Shown: piece by piece, positions 46,260-56,599 of the stretch
Layout: each line of letters begins with the position of its first letter
Numbering within the stretch: the stretch's first letter is position 1
DNA from: Rhodococcus sp. HNM0569
GTDB lineage: Bacteria; Actinomycetota; Actinomycetes; Mycobacteriales; Mycobacteriaceae
DNA: 64,000 nucleotides
Direction of reading: 5' to 3'
Assembly (NCBI RefSeq): GCF_012726205.1
Contig: NZ_JAASAE010000004.1
Location: 1-64,000, forward strand
The notes under the pieces: model-generated
What the model was told of the DNA's origin: nothing
The model's input: the letters and a program-made list of their open reading frames with translations, nothing else
Databases searched by the model: none
Made by a program: the position numbers and the translations under genes

Positions 46260-47762
46260 TCAGCGGATGTGCTCGTAGCCGATCCACGCCCGCCGCTTCG
46301 TGGCGTCCGGGTCCCGTTCGACGCGCGGCTGCGCATCCAGGATCAAAGTCGCGCGCTCGGCAGTGTCGTAGCGAGGCCAGTCCACGCCACCGGCATGTGG
46401 GCCCGGCGCAGGTGTGCCGTGCCGGGCGAAGTGCACCCAGTGTGTCTGCACCAGATCGGTCGTCGCGCGTGCTCCCCGGCGACCCCCGAACGAGGTCAGC
46501 AGCGGAAACCACCACGGGCGATGCCCGAACACGGTGTACAACTCGGTCGCGTGCGTCGCTCCCAGGCCCGCCAGGTGCAACAGCCTGGGTGCGAAGTCGT
46601 ACCGGTACGTGAAGGTTTCGGCGCGCCCGGAATGCCCTGCGGCCGCGCGCACGGAGGGCTCCCAGAAGGTGACGTCACCGCCGAGATCGGCCGCGCCGCG
46701 TGGCTTCGGGTAGGCCGGATACGCGGAGATCGCGGCGCTCTTCACCGCGTCCGGAACGTGCGCGAACATGCCGTCGATCCGTTCCTGCGTGGTCGGCAGG
46801 ATGTCGGCGAACCGTGGGAAAGCCCGTCCCTCGTGCGCATTGGTGCCGATGATCAGCGGCACCGGGTGCGCGCGACCGGCTTCGAGCACGTCGAGAGGGT
46901 GCTCGGGCAGGAAATCGCCGTCGACGACCGGAGCGAAGGCCCGGGTGCCGGGTTCGGCGTCGACCCCGCGGTGGACCAGAGTTTCGCCGACCCGCACGAA
47001 CTCCGAGGCCGGCGCATCCTCGAGCCACGACGCCGCGTCGCGCGCTCCCGTGAGGCGGACGAACTCGCGCGCCCACCGTGCCGTGCGGGTGCGCGGATAG
47101 CTCGACGCGACCGGCGAACTCTGCGCGATCGCTCGCGCGAACAGGCCCTTTGCCGCGGGCGTCGCCAGGAGTGTCGTGACCGCGTTGGCACCCGCCGACT
47201 CGCCGAAGACGGTGACGTTGTCGGGGTCGCCGCCGAATGCGGCGATGTTGCGCTGGATCCATTCGAGTGCGGCGACCTGGTCGCGCAGGCCGAGATTGGA
47301 ATCGAATCGACGCTCAGGAGTGGCGAACTCGGTGAAGTCGAGATACCCGAGGGCGCCGAGCCGGTAGCCGATGGACACGTACACGACGTCGCCGCGCAGC
47401 GCGAGAGAGTGCCCGCGGTACATCGGGGCCGAGCAGTTGCCGCCCGAGTAACCGCCACCGTGCACGAACACCATCACCGGCCGTGCCGGCGCCGAGGTCG
47501 GCGGCCGCACGATGTCGAGCGTCAGGCAGTCCTCGTCGCCCGGATCGCGTGGTTGCGGCGCCGCAGGACCGAACGACGACGCGTCGCGCACCCCGGTCCA
47601 CGACGCGTGCGGCTCCGGCGCCCGCAGGCGCAGCAGTGCCACCGGGGGAGCGGCGTACGGGACACCGCGCCATGCGAAGACACCGCCGTCGCGGATGCCG
47701 CGCACGACGCCCGTCGCCGTCGCGACCTCGAGAGGGTCCCGGGCCGTGTGGTCGTTGCTCAC
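46260..47762 (-). CDS. Type-B carboxylesterase
   Basis: A 500-residue carboxylesterase. The oxyanion hole is [12 protein letters not shown], the nucleophile is in [13 protein letters not shown], an acid lies in the [11 protein letters not shown] region and the catalytic His in [10 protein letters not shown]. The GTG at 47762 overlaps the original stop of the upstream paralog (GTGA). About half its residues match that paralog, so it arose by tandem duplication. Substrate unknown. Confidence 0.86.
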   Translation of the reverse strand: MSNDHTARDPLEVATATGVVRGIRDGGVFAWRGVPYAAPPVALLRLRAPEPHASWTGVRDASSFGPAAPQPRDPGDEDCLTLDIVRPPTSAPARPVMVFVHGGGYSGGNCSAPMYRGHSLALRGDVVYVSIGYRLGALGYLDFTEFATPERRFDSNLGLRDQVAALEWIQRNIAAFGGDPDNVTVFGESAGANAVTTLLATPAAKGLFARAIAQSSPVASSYPRTRTARWAREFVRLTGARDAASWLEDAPASEFVRVGETLVHRGVDAEPGTRAFAPVVDGDFLPEHPLDVLEAGRAHPVPLIIGTNAHEGRAFPRFADILPTTQERIDGMFAHVPDAVKSAAISAYPAYPKPRGAADLGGDVTFWEPSVRAAAGHSGRAETFTYRYDFAPRLLHLAGLGATHATELYTVFGHRPWWFPLLTSFGGRRGARATTDLVQTHWVHFARHGTPAPGPHAGGVDWPRYDTAERATLILDAQPRVERDPDATKRRAWIGYEHIR

Positions 47763-47935
47763 ATGCCCTGCCCCCGGTATCCCGAGTACCCCTCCCACGC
47801 GACGCGTCGCTCGCGCCGCGGGTCGTCGACGACCTGAGTGACCTCGTCGAACACGAGGGTCGCACGGCGGGCCGTGTCGTAGCGCGGCCACGACGCGGTG
47901 GTCGTGCCGTCGTGGGCGAACTGGATCCACTGCCG
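47759..47935 (-). pseudogene. Stranded C-terminal coding tail of the upstream carboxylesterase
   Basis: Directly after the in-frame TAG (47936-47938) the same frame stays open for 58 sense codons (starting RQWIQFAHDGT, ending YSGYRGQGM) and stops at 47759-47761. It aligns with the C-terminus of the paralogous esterase, including SWPRYDTARRATLVFD. The region keeps normal codon bias, so the nonsense change is probably recent. Confidence 0.8.
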
Positions 47936-49300
47936 CTAGACCGCATCCGAGACCGCGGTGAACCCGCGTCTGCCGCCGAGCATCGAGAAGAGCGTGCCCA
48001 CAGGGCTTTTCGCGAGTCCGAACACGGCGAACAGTTCGAGACCGTGGGTCGCGTCGAATCCGAGTGTGCGTAGCAGTCGGGGTGCGTAGTCGAACCGGTA
48101 CATGTAGGTGGGCGCGTATTCGCTGTGCTCCTGCGCGATCTCGATCGACGGCCACCAGAAGGTGATGTCGCCGCCGAGGTTCACGGATGCATCGGCGTCC
48201 TCCGGGTACCCGGGATAGGCGGCGACGACGCGGTCGCGGGCGTCGGGATCGGTGCGCGCGAACATGGTCTCGATGCGGTCCGGGTTGGTCGGGAGAGCGT
48301 CGAGGAAGCGCGGGAACAGTGTGCCCTCACGCGCGTTCGTGCCGATCACCAGCGGCACGCGATGCGCGGTGCCGTCGCGGAACGCCTCGATCGGTGGTCG
48401 CGGCAGGAAGTCGCCGTCCACCATCGGGCCGTACAGGCTCAGCCCGGGACTCTCGCTGACGACGCTCGCGCTGACCGTGTTCGCGGCGCGACCGAGGTCG
48501 GACGGTGCGCACGTCGACAGCACGGCGGCCGCATCCCCGGGGTCCGCGCCGAGAGCGGCGACGACGTCGGCGGCCCACCTCTGCGCGCGACCCGCCGGAT
48601 TGACGAGTCCGGGTGCCGGGCTCTCGGCGATGGCCCGAGCGAACAGCCCCTTCGCCGCGGGTGTCGCCATGAGCGTCGTGACGGCATCGCCGCCCGCCGA
48701 CTCGCCGAAGACGGTCACGTTGTCGGGGTCGCCGCCGAACGCGGCGATATTGCGCTGGACCCATTCGAGTGCGGCGACCTGGTCGCGCAGACCGAGATTG
48801 GAGTCGAACGGCCTTTCTGGAGTGGCGAACCGGGTGAAGTCGAGGTAGCCGAGGGCGCCGAGCCGGTAGTTGATCGACACGTACACGACGTCGCCGCGGC
48901 GCACGAGGGATTCGCCGCCGTAGATCGGAGTGGCCGACGTGCCGATCGAGTACGCGCCGCCGTGCACGAACACCATGACCGGTCGCTTCGCCGAGGCGCT
49001 TCCGGGCTTCGCGAGCACGTTGAGGGTGAGCGCGTTCTCGCTCGACGGGTGGAAGGTCCGCAGGCCGGTGCGGGTGTAGGCGCGGGGCTGGACGGCGGCG
49101 TCGCCGTATGTCGACGCGTCGAGCTCGCCCTCCCACGGTGCGACCGGCTGTGGCGCGCGCAACCGCAGCGGCCCGACGGGAGGGGCCGCGTACGGGATGC
49201 CGCGGAATGCGAGCAGCCCGTCGGAGCGGATCCCGCGCACGAGCCCGTCTGTCGTCCGTACCGCGGTGGCCGCGTCGTTCGTCGTGTCGCTCGTCGTCAT
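47936..49300 (-). CDS. Type-B carboxylesterase, C-terminus cut by an in-frame amber codon
   Basis: A 454-residue open frame with all catalytic parts: VFVHGGAYSIG (oxyanion hole), [13 protein letters not shown] (Ser), GTNAREGTLFP and FAVFGLAKSP, where the paralog has a His in the corresponding FGHRPWW. The frame ends FTAVSDAV-TAG, whereas the paralog has DLVQTHW: the stop sits exactly at the Gln, a CAG-to-TAG change. The last 58 residues are lost. The missing catalytic His position plus truncation make activity doubtful. The full gene would be 47759-49300 (513 aa). Confidence 0.82.
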   Translation of the reverse strand: MTTSDTTNDAATAVRTTDGLVRGIRSDGLLAFRGIPYAAPPVGPLRLRAPQPVAPWEGELDASTYGDAAVQPRAYTRTGLRTFHPSSENALTLNVLAKPGSASAKRPVMVFVHGGAYSIGTSATPIYGGESLVRRGDVVYVSINYRLGALGYLDFTRFATPERPFDSNLGLRDQVAALEWVQRNIAAFGGDPDNVTVFGESAGGDAVTTLMATPAAKGLFARAIAESPAPGLVNPAGRAQRWAADVVAALGADPGDAAAVLSTCAPSDLGRAANTVSASVVSESPGLSLYGPMVDGDFLPRPPIEAFRDGTAHRVPLVIGTNAREGTLFPRFLDALPTNPDRIETMFARTDPDARDRVVAAYPGYPEDADASVNLGGDITFWWPSIEIAQEHSEYAPTYMYRFDYAPRLLRTLGFDATHGLELFAVFGLAKSPVGTLFSMLGGRRGFTAVSDAV

Positions 49301-49424
49301 GGGCCGAGTCTAGAGACGACCCGAGCGAGCCGGAAGGGTCGTGCTTCCGCGCCGCCCCACGAGTGCCGACGCGCTTGTTACGGTGCAGGAATACGGCCGA
49401 CGAGGCCGGGATCGGAGTGAGGCG

Positions 49425-49709
49425 ATGACAATCCACGACGATTCCCGCCGTGCGGCATTCGTGCGCGGGGAGACCACCGGGCCGATCGGCCCGCAGACGA
49501 TGCACCTGCTCGAGCGCCGCGGCGTCGTGACGCCGCAGTGGTGTGACGACGGCACGGCGCGGTTGTCGGCCGTCGATGCCGACCGGATCGACCGGATCAC
49601 CGAGCTCATGGCCGAGGGCATCGCCCTCGCGACGGTCCTCGAGATGCTGGAGTTGCTCGAGCCGCGCGCGTCAGACCTCGAAGGGAGTTTCCGGCGTCCC
49701 ACGCCGTGA
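49425..49709 (+). CDS. Small MerR-like/CbpM-like helix-turn-helix protein
   Basis: A 94-residue protein. GPQTMHLLERRGVVTPQWCDDG and LSAVDADRIDRITELMAEGI follow the wing pattern of MerR and chaperone-modulator CbpM domains, without an effector domain. Role unknown. GTGAGG precedes the ATG. Its last 39 bp overlap the convergent gene at 49671-50132. Confidence 0.6.
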   Translation: MTIHDDSRRAAFVRGETTGPIGPQTMHLLERRGVVTPQWCDDGTARLSAVDADRIDRITELMAEGIALATVLEMLELLEPRASDLEGSFRRPTP

Positions 49710-50132
49710 ACGCACGGGCTTGGGAACGAGCCGCAGATGCGTCTGGACGTGCCGCGCGTGCGGCGGACGCGACCAGTCGGCCACGTCGCCGACGGCGCGG
49801 TCGTAGGCGTCGATCACCCATCGGTCGGTCGCCGACGCGAGCAGCCGGGGCGCGCGGCGCCAGCGTGGCCTGCGGTAGAGGTCGACGCGCCACAGGCACG
49901 AGCCCGCGTCGAGCCACACGCTGCGTGCATCCGCACCCACCGCGCCGACGGCAGGCGTCTCGGTGGCTGCGGGGAAGGGAACCGCGTCGAGGTATCGGCC
50001 GTATTCGAACTCGATACGCACCACGCGACCGGACGCGGCCGCCACGACGTGGCCGAACCGTTCCGTGTACGTCGACAGCGCGAGCAGGGCGTCGGCGAAG
50101 ACATGATCGTTCATGTGCCGGAGCCTGTGCAT
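49671..50132 (-). CDS. Hypothetical protein (up to 153 aa)
   Basis: A basic, beta-rich protein with VVRIEFEYGRYLDAVPFP, a central RSVWLDAGSCLWRVDLYRRP and a His/Arg-rich end. The start may be ATG 50132 or ATG 50114 (MNDHVFADALL); neither has a good ribosome site. No known domain. A perfect GAGTTTAC palindrome 65 bp upstream, next to the TetR gene, suggests TetR control. Confidence 0.5.
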   Translation of the reverse strand: MHRLRHMNDHVFADALLALSTYTERFGHVVAAASGRVVRIEFEYGRYLDAVPFPAATETPAVGAVGADARSVWLDAGSCLWRVDLYRRPRWRRAPRLLASATDRWVIDAYDRAVGDVADWSRPPHARHVQTHLRLVPKPVRSRRGTPETPFEV

Positions 50133-50196
50133 GTCGAGCGGGGTGTCCGCGTGCAGCCGTGTGTCTCAGTCATCCGACAACCGACGGTACCCGCAC

Positions 50197-50215
50197 GAGT
50201 TTACGCTGTAAACTC
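50197..50215. promoter_or_regulatory. Perfect palindrome, probable TetR operator
   Basis: GAGTTTAC-GCT-GTAAACTC. It lies between the TetR stop (50230) and the start of the hypothetical gene (50132), in promoter position for the latter. Confidence 0.55.
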
Positions 50216-50229
50216 AGCTCTGTCGGAGG

Positions 50230-50931
50230 TCACTCGACCTCGAGTTCGATGCGGTCGAGGAGGTTCTCGAGTGACACCTCGAACTCGGTGTGGCCGTGAT
50301 CCTGTTCGAGTTGGTGCTGCAGGCGCCGCAGGTTGGGACAGGCGCTCAGGTCGGGTGGCTCCGACCGGATCCGACGCGCATCCTCGGGCCCGATCTCGGT
50401 GCCGTGTGAGGACACCTCGAGCAGCAGATGTCCCAGCAGGAATGTGGTGAAGGACTTGTACGCCGAGACGGCAGCGTCGTCGTCGAACCCGAACTCGCCC
50501 AATGTCGAGAGGAATGTCTCGGTCCATTTGAGGCTGCGCAGCGGCGGGCGGATCCACGGCGCTTCCGGTGGCCGGGTCGCGATCAACGGGAACAGTTCGG
50601 GATGTTCGAACGCGATGTCCCGGAAGCCGTGCGCCACGCGCTGCAGGTATTCCTGCCAACCGCCCTCGGTGTCGCGCTTCTGCAACTGGTCGTCACGTTT
50701 CTGCAACTGGTCGTCGTAGAGCTGGTCGATGACGCGGTCGACGATTCCGGTGACGAGGTCCTCGCGGCCGGACACGTAGCGGTACAGGGCCATCGCCTCG
50801 ACGCCGCACCACGATCCGAGCCGGCGCATCGTGAGCTGGCGCAGTCCCTCGCGGTCGACCAGTTCGGTGGCGGATTCGAGGATCGAATCGCGGCTGAGCT
50901 GCGACGGCCGGGAGTGGTCGCCGTCCGTCAT
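50230..50931 (-). CDS. TetR-family transcriptional regulator
   Basis: A 233-residue regulator with N-terminal HTH (SILESATELVDREGLRQLTM, then RRLGSWCGVEAMALYRYVSG) and a C-terminal domain of the tetracycline-repressor-like class. A 21-bp tandem duplication (50678-50719) encodes a doubled DDQLQKR in the linker after helix 4. GGAGGAAG precedes the ATG. It probably binds the palindrome at 50197-50215; the ligand is unknown. Confidence 0.85.
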   Translation of the reverse strand: MTDGDHSRPSQLSRDSILESATELVDREGLRQLTMRRLGSWCGVEAMALYRYVSGREDLVTGIVDRVIDQLYDDQLQKRDDQLQKRDTEGGWQEYLQRVAHGFRDIAFEHPELFPLIATRPPEAPWIRPPLRSLKWTETFLSTLGEFGFDDDAAVSAYKSFTTFLLGHLLLEVSSHGTEIGPEDARRIRSEPPDLSACPNLRRLQHQLEQDHGHTEFEVSLENLLDRIELEVE

Positions 50932-50983
50932 GTGTCTTCCTCCCGTCCGGGCTGCCGCGCGTGCTCGTCACGCAGACTGTGCC

Positions 50984-52471
50984 TCATCCACCCTGCCGCA
51001 ACTGGTCGCGCGCCGACGACAGCAACCCCAGCCATACCTCACTGACCGTCGGATACGCGGGAACCGCGTGCCACAGGTCGTCGACCGGCACCGTGCCGAC
51101 GACGGCGACCGTCGCGGCGTGCAGCAGTTCGGCCACCTCGGTGCCCGCGAATGTCGCGCCGACCACGGCACGCGTGCCGCGGTCGAGCACGAGCCGCGCG
51201 CGGCCCGAGAAGTCGTCGCGTGCGAGCGCCGCCCCGGCGACCGCGATGTCGGAGTCCACCGCGACGACGTCCAGGCCCGCATCCCGGGCCTCGCGTTCGG
51301 TGAGCCCCACCCACGCGACCTGCGGGCTCGTGAACACGACCTGCGTCGTGACGTTTTCGCGCAGTCGGAACGCGGGGCCGTCGAGCGGACGGCCTTCGGC
51401 GCGGGCCGCGATGACGTCTCCGCACACGCGCGCCTGGTACTTGCCCATGTGCGTCAGTGGCGCACGTCCGTTGGCGTCGCCCACCGCGTACAGCCATTCG
51501 CCGGCCGCGGTCGTGTGCTCGTCGGTACGTACGTAGCCGTGATCGTCGAGGAGCGATCCGTCCAGCCCCAGCCCCGCGGTGTGTGGCGTGCGGCCCGCGG
51601 CCACCAGGATCTCGTCGACGACGAGCGGTTCGCCGCCCGCGAGGTCGAGTGTCGCGGGACCACCGTGGATGCGGCCGTGCCCGGTGTCGCGCGCGTCCGG
51701 CCGATGCACGCTGCGCACGTCGGTCTCGAACAGCACGTCGACGCCGCGCTCGCGCAGTGCGTCTGCGACCAGATCGCGCGCGAACGGTTCGGCGCGGGAG
51801 AGCAGGCTTCGGCCACGCACGACGAGGGTCACCTCCTCGGAGCCGAGATCGCGCAGCCACGTCGCCGCCTCGCACGCCACGACACCGCCGCCGACGATCG
51901 CGATGCGGCGGGGGATCTCGCGCAGCGCGGTCGCATCGCGCGAGGTCCACGGCAGGGCCTCGGCCAGGCCGGGGGTTCCGGGAATCGACGCGGCGCTGCC
52001 CGTCGCGACGATCACGGCCTGCCGCGCGCGGAGGGTGCGCTCGCCGTGCGGTGGCGAACTCGCCACCGTGACTTCGCGTTCGCCGCTGAGTCGCGCGTCA
52101 CCGCGGGCGATGGCGATGCCGGCCTGCTCGGCCCAGTCGAGTTGCGCGGAGTCGTCGTAGTCGTGTGTGAAGGAGTTGCGTCGCGTGAACACGGCGTCGA
52201 CGTCGAGGCCGTTCGCCGACACGCCTCCCATGTGCTGCGCGCCGCGGAGGATCTCGCCCGGCACGAGCAGCGCCTTGCTCGGCATGCACGCCCAGTAGGA
52301 GCATTCGCCCCCGACGAGCTCCCGTTCGACGACGATCGCCGTGCGGTCGCTGCCCGCGATCGCCGCGTCCGCCGCGACCTCGCCCGCGGGCCCGCCGCCG
52401 ATCACGACGACGTCGTACTCGTCGGCCGCGGAGGATGCGTCGGTGCCGGACGTGCTTTCGTTCGCAGCCAT
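50984..52471 (-). CDS. FAD-dependent disulfide reductase-like protein (Lpd/MerA family)
   Basis: A 495-residue flavoprotein. The FAD site VVVIGGGPAGEVAADAAI, redox motif GGECSYWACMPSKALL (Cys57/Cys62), NAD site IAIVGGGVVACEAATWL and a second FAD site YAVGDANGRAPLTH are all present. At the C-terminal interface the usual HxHPTxSE reads PAYPTVSE, so the catalytic histidine is replaced by Tyr. It may therefore be a quinone or other NAD(P)H reductase rather than a lipoamide dehydrogenase. Probably monocistronic. Confidence 0.83.
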   Translation of the reverse strand: MAANESTSGTDASSAADEYDVVVIGGGPAGEVAADAAIAGSDRTAIVVERELVGGECSYWACMPSKALLVPGEILRGAQHMGGVSANGLDVDAVFTRRNSFTHDYDDSAQLDWAEQAGIAIARGDARLSGEREVTVASSPPHGERTLRARQAVIVATGSAASIPGTPGLAEALPWTSRDATALREIPRRIAIVGGGVVACEAATWLRDLGSEEVTLVVRGRSLLSRAEPFARDLVADALRERGVDVLFETDVRSVHRPDARDTGHGRIHGGPATLDLAGGEPLVVDEILVAAGRTPHTAGLGLDGSLLDDHGYVRTDEHTTAAGEWLYAVGDANGRAPLTHMGKYQARVCGDVIAARAEGRPLDGPAFRLRENVTTQVVFTSPQVAWVGLTEREARDAGLDVVAVDSDIAVAGAALARDDFSGRARLVLDRGTRAVVGATFAGTEVAELLHAATVAVVGTVPVDDLWHAVPAYPTVSEVWLGLLSSARDQLRQGG

Positions 52472-52564
52472 GTCCGCAAGCGTATGGCCGAGGGCCTACT
52501 CCCCGGCGCGGATTGGGCGAGTGCCCACTCACGCGCCGCGCGTGCGGTCATTACGCTGGCCGAC

Positions 52565-53314
52565 ATGACTCGTCAGCGGATTCTCGTGACCGGCGCCAGT
52601 TCGGGACTGGGGGAGGAGATGGCACGCAGGTTCGCGGCCCGCGGGCGCGATCTCGCGTTGTGTGCGCGCCGCACCGACCGACTCGAGGCGCTCCGCGACG
52701 AACTGGTCACGGCGAATCCGTCGATCACGGTCGCGGTGCGGGCGCTCGACGTCACCGACCATCACGCCGTCACGTCGGTGTTCAGCGCGCTCGACGAAGA
52801 ACTCGGCGGCCTCGACCGGGTCGTGGTCAACGCCGGGCTCGGCAAGGGCGCGAAGATCGGCACCGGACGGGCCGACGCGAATCTCGCGACGATGCGGACC
52901 AACGCGCTCGGCGCGCTGTCGCAGTGCGAAGCCGCGCTCGAACTGTTCCGCGCCCGCGAGCGCGGTCATCTGGTGCTCGTGTCGTCGATCAGCGCCGACC
53001 GCGGACTGTCCGGTGCGAAAGCTGCCTACTCGGCGAGCAAGGCTGCGGTCTCGGCGCTCGGCGAGGCGCTCACCGCCGAGCTGGCGAAGTCTCCCATCGC
53101 TGTCACGACCTTGCTGCCCGGGTTCATCGCGACCGACATGTCCGGGCGGGCAGGGGATGCGAAGATGCTTGCGTCTCTCGACGACGGCGTGACCGCGATG
53201 ATCGACGCGATCGAACGCGAGTCCGTGCGTGCCGCGCTGCCGGGCGTCCGATGGAAGGCGATCGACCTCGCGCTGCGTGTGCTGCCGCGTAGGATCACCG
53301 ATCGGATGGTGTAA
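52565..53314 (+). CDS. Short-chain dehydrogenase/reductase
   Basis: A 249-residue SDR with the TGASSGLG cofactor motif at residue 9, NAG (VVVNAGLG), the catalytic Ser in LVSSISADRG and YxxxK in AAYSASKAAV. The C-terminal helix is basic and could touch membrane. Substrate unknown. TACGCT lies exactly 7 nt before the ATG, suggesting a leaderless transcript. Confidence 0.87.
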   Translation: MTRQRILVTGASSGLGEEMARRFAARGRDLALCARRTDRLEALRDELVTANPSITVAVRALDVTDHHAVTSVFSALDEELGGLDRVVVNAGLGKGAKIGTGRADANLATMRTNALGALSQCEAALELFRARERGHLVLVSSISADRGLSGAKAAYSASKAAVSALGEALTAELAKSPIAVTTLLPGFIATDMSGRAGDAKMLASLDDGVTAMIDAIERESVRAALPGVRWKAIDLALRVLPRRITDRMV

Positions 53315-53365
53315 CCGGCAGGCGCCGAAGAGGGCTCGCGACGAGCCGGAATCGAGGAGCCGCAG

Positions 53366-54694
53366 ATGTCGAACGCAGCGACGGACACCCCGACGGTCGT
53401 GATCGTCGGCGGAGGATTCGCTGGGCTGCGGGCGACCCGCGCGCTCGCGAAGACCGACGCCGACGTCGTCGTGCTCGACCGCGGCACGAGTCACGTGTTC
53501 CAGCCGTTGCTCTACCAGTGCGCGGCGGCGCTGCTGTCGGAAGGCGAGATCAGCAGCCCGCTACGGCATCTCACGCGGCGTCAGCGCAACGTGCGGGTCA
53601 ATCTCGGCGAGGCCACCCACATCGACACCACCCGCCGCGTTCTCGACGTCACACGGTTCGACGGCACGTCCTACGAGCTTCCGTACGACTACCTCGTCGT
53701 CGCGGCGGGCATGCGGTCGTCGTACCACGGGCACGACGAGTTCGCGCGGCACGCGCTGGGCATGAAGACCCTCGACGATGCGCTCGCGATCCGGCGGAAG
53801 ATCGTGTCGGCGTTCGAGATCGCGGAGACCCTGCCGACAGCCGAGGAGCGCAAGCCGTGGCTCACGTTCGCGGTCGCGGGTGGCGGCCCCACCGGTGTCG
53901 AGCTCGCGGGCCAGATCCGCGAACTCGCCGGGCGGGCACTCGCGCACGAGTTCGACGCGATCGACCCCGACGAGGCACGGGTGCTGCTCTTCCACGGCGG
54001 CGACCGGGTGCTGCCGTCTTTTCCGCGCCGACTCTCGCAGGCCGCGCAGCGCACACTCGACCGTATGGGCGTCGAAACGCACCTCGGGGTGCACGTCACG
54101 GCGGTCGACGAGACAGGAGTCGGGATCACTCCGAAGTCGAAGGGCGCGAAGGCGACTCGCTACGACGCGCGCACCGTGCTGTGGACCGCGGGCGTCGAGG
54201 GTGTCCCGTTCGCGCGCCGTGTCGCCGACGCGCTCGGGGTCGACGCGACGCGGGACGGTCGGGTTCCCGTCGACACCCGGTTGCGCGCGGGCGGGCGGGT
54301 GTGGGTCGTGGGCGACGTGATGGCGCCGCCGACGGACCTGCCCGGCGTCGCGGAGGTCGCGATGCAGAGCGGCGGTTACGCGGGCGAGTCCATCGCCCGG
54401 CTCCTCGCGGGCGACGCCACCGACCCGGCGCCGTTCCGGTACCGCGACCTCGGCAGTGCCGCCTATATCGCGCGACGCAACGCGGTCGTGCAGGCCGGTC
54501 CCGTCGCTCTGTCCGGATTCGTGGGCTGGCTGGCGTGGGGCGCGGTGCACATCGCCTTCCTCGCGGGCGTGCGCAACCGGATGGGCACGGTATCGAACTG
54601 GGCCGTCACCCTCGCGTCGGGCACGCGCCGCGAACGCGCCTTCACCTTCGGCGACCCCGAGACCGCGCGCCGTCCGTACCGGTCCTACGACTAG
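53366..54694 (+). CDS. ndh: Type II NADH:quinone oxidoreductase (NDH-2)
   Basis: A 442-residue single-subunit dehydrogenase. The FAD site is VVIVGGGFAGLRATRAL, the NADH site VAGGGPTGVELAGQI, and the second FAD contact VWVVGDVM. The quinone-side AMQSGGYAGESI-like segment VAMQSGGYAGESIARLL is present, with a C-terminal hydrophobic membrane anchor (VGWLAWGAVHIAFLAG). It passes electrons from NADH to menaquinone without pumping. GAGGAG precedes the ATG. Confidence 0.9.
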   Translation: MSNAATDTPTVVIVGGGFAGLRATRALAKTDADVVVLDRGTSHVFQPLLYQCAAALLSEGEISSPLRHLTRRQRNVRVNLGEATHIDTTRRVLDVTRFDGTSYELPYDYLVVAAGMRSSYHGHDEFARHALGMKTLDDALAIRRKIVSAFEIAETLPTAEERKPWLTFAVAGGGPTGVELAGQIRELAGRALAHEFDAIDPDEARVLLFHGGDRVLPSFPRRLSQAAQRTLDRMGVETHLGVHVTAVDETGVGITPKSKGAKATRYDARTVLWTAGVEGVPFARRVADALGVDATRDGRVPVDTRLRAGGRVWVVGDVMAPPTDLPGVAEVAMQSGGYAGESIARLLAGDATDPAPFRYRDLGSAAYIARRNAVVQAGPVALSGFVGWLAWGAVHIAFLAGVRNRMGTVSNWAVTLASGTRRERAFTFGDPETARRPYRSYD

Positions 54695-54835
54695 TCGAAC
54701 CAGTCCGAGCGGTGCAACCAGGCTGCCTGGTCGCTGCTACGCGGAGCGAGTAGGACACCGTAATGCTCACCATGGCTTCGCGGTCAGGCCGTAGGACCCT
54801 GATCGCGGAGATCCGCCCACCGGGCCGTTCGCCCC

Positions 54836-56488
<1,653 letters not shown>

Positions 56489-56599
56489 GGACACCGAGCT
56501 TAGTGCCCCTGCCCGTATTCGGAAGGGCGGCGAAAGGTGGCGGGCCGTGAACCCGCGAGAGCAACCCACACGTCGCCGTGGGACGCGCATGATGGGGTC

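Noticed and set aside
54695-54835. Possible small RNA or gene between ndh and pgi
   Set aside because: Only a weak CCAGGCTGCCTGG hairpin is visible and no coding frame has support.
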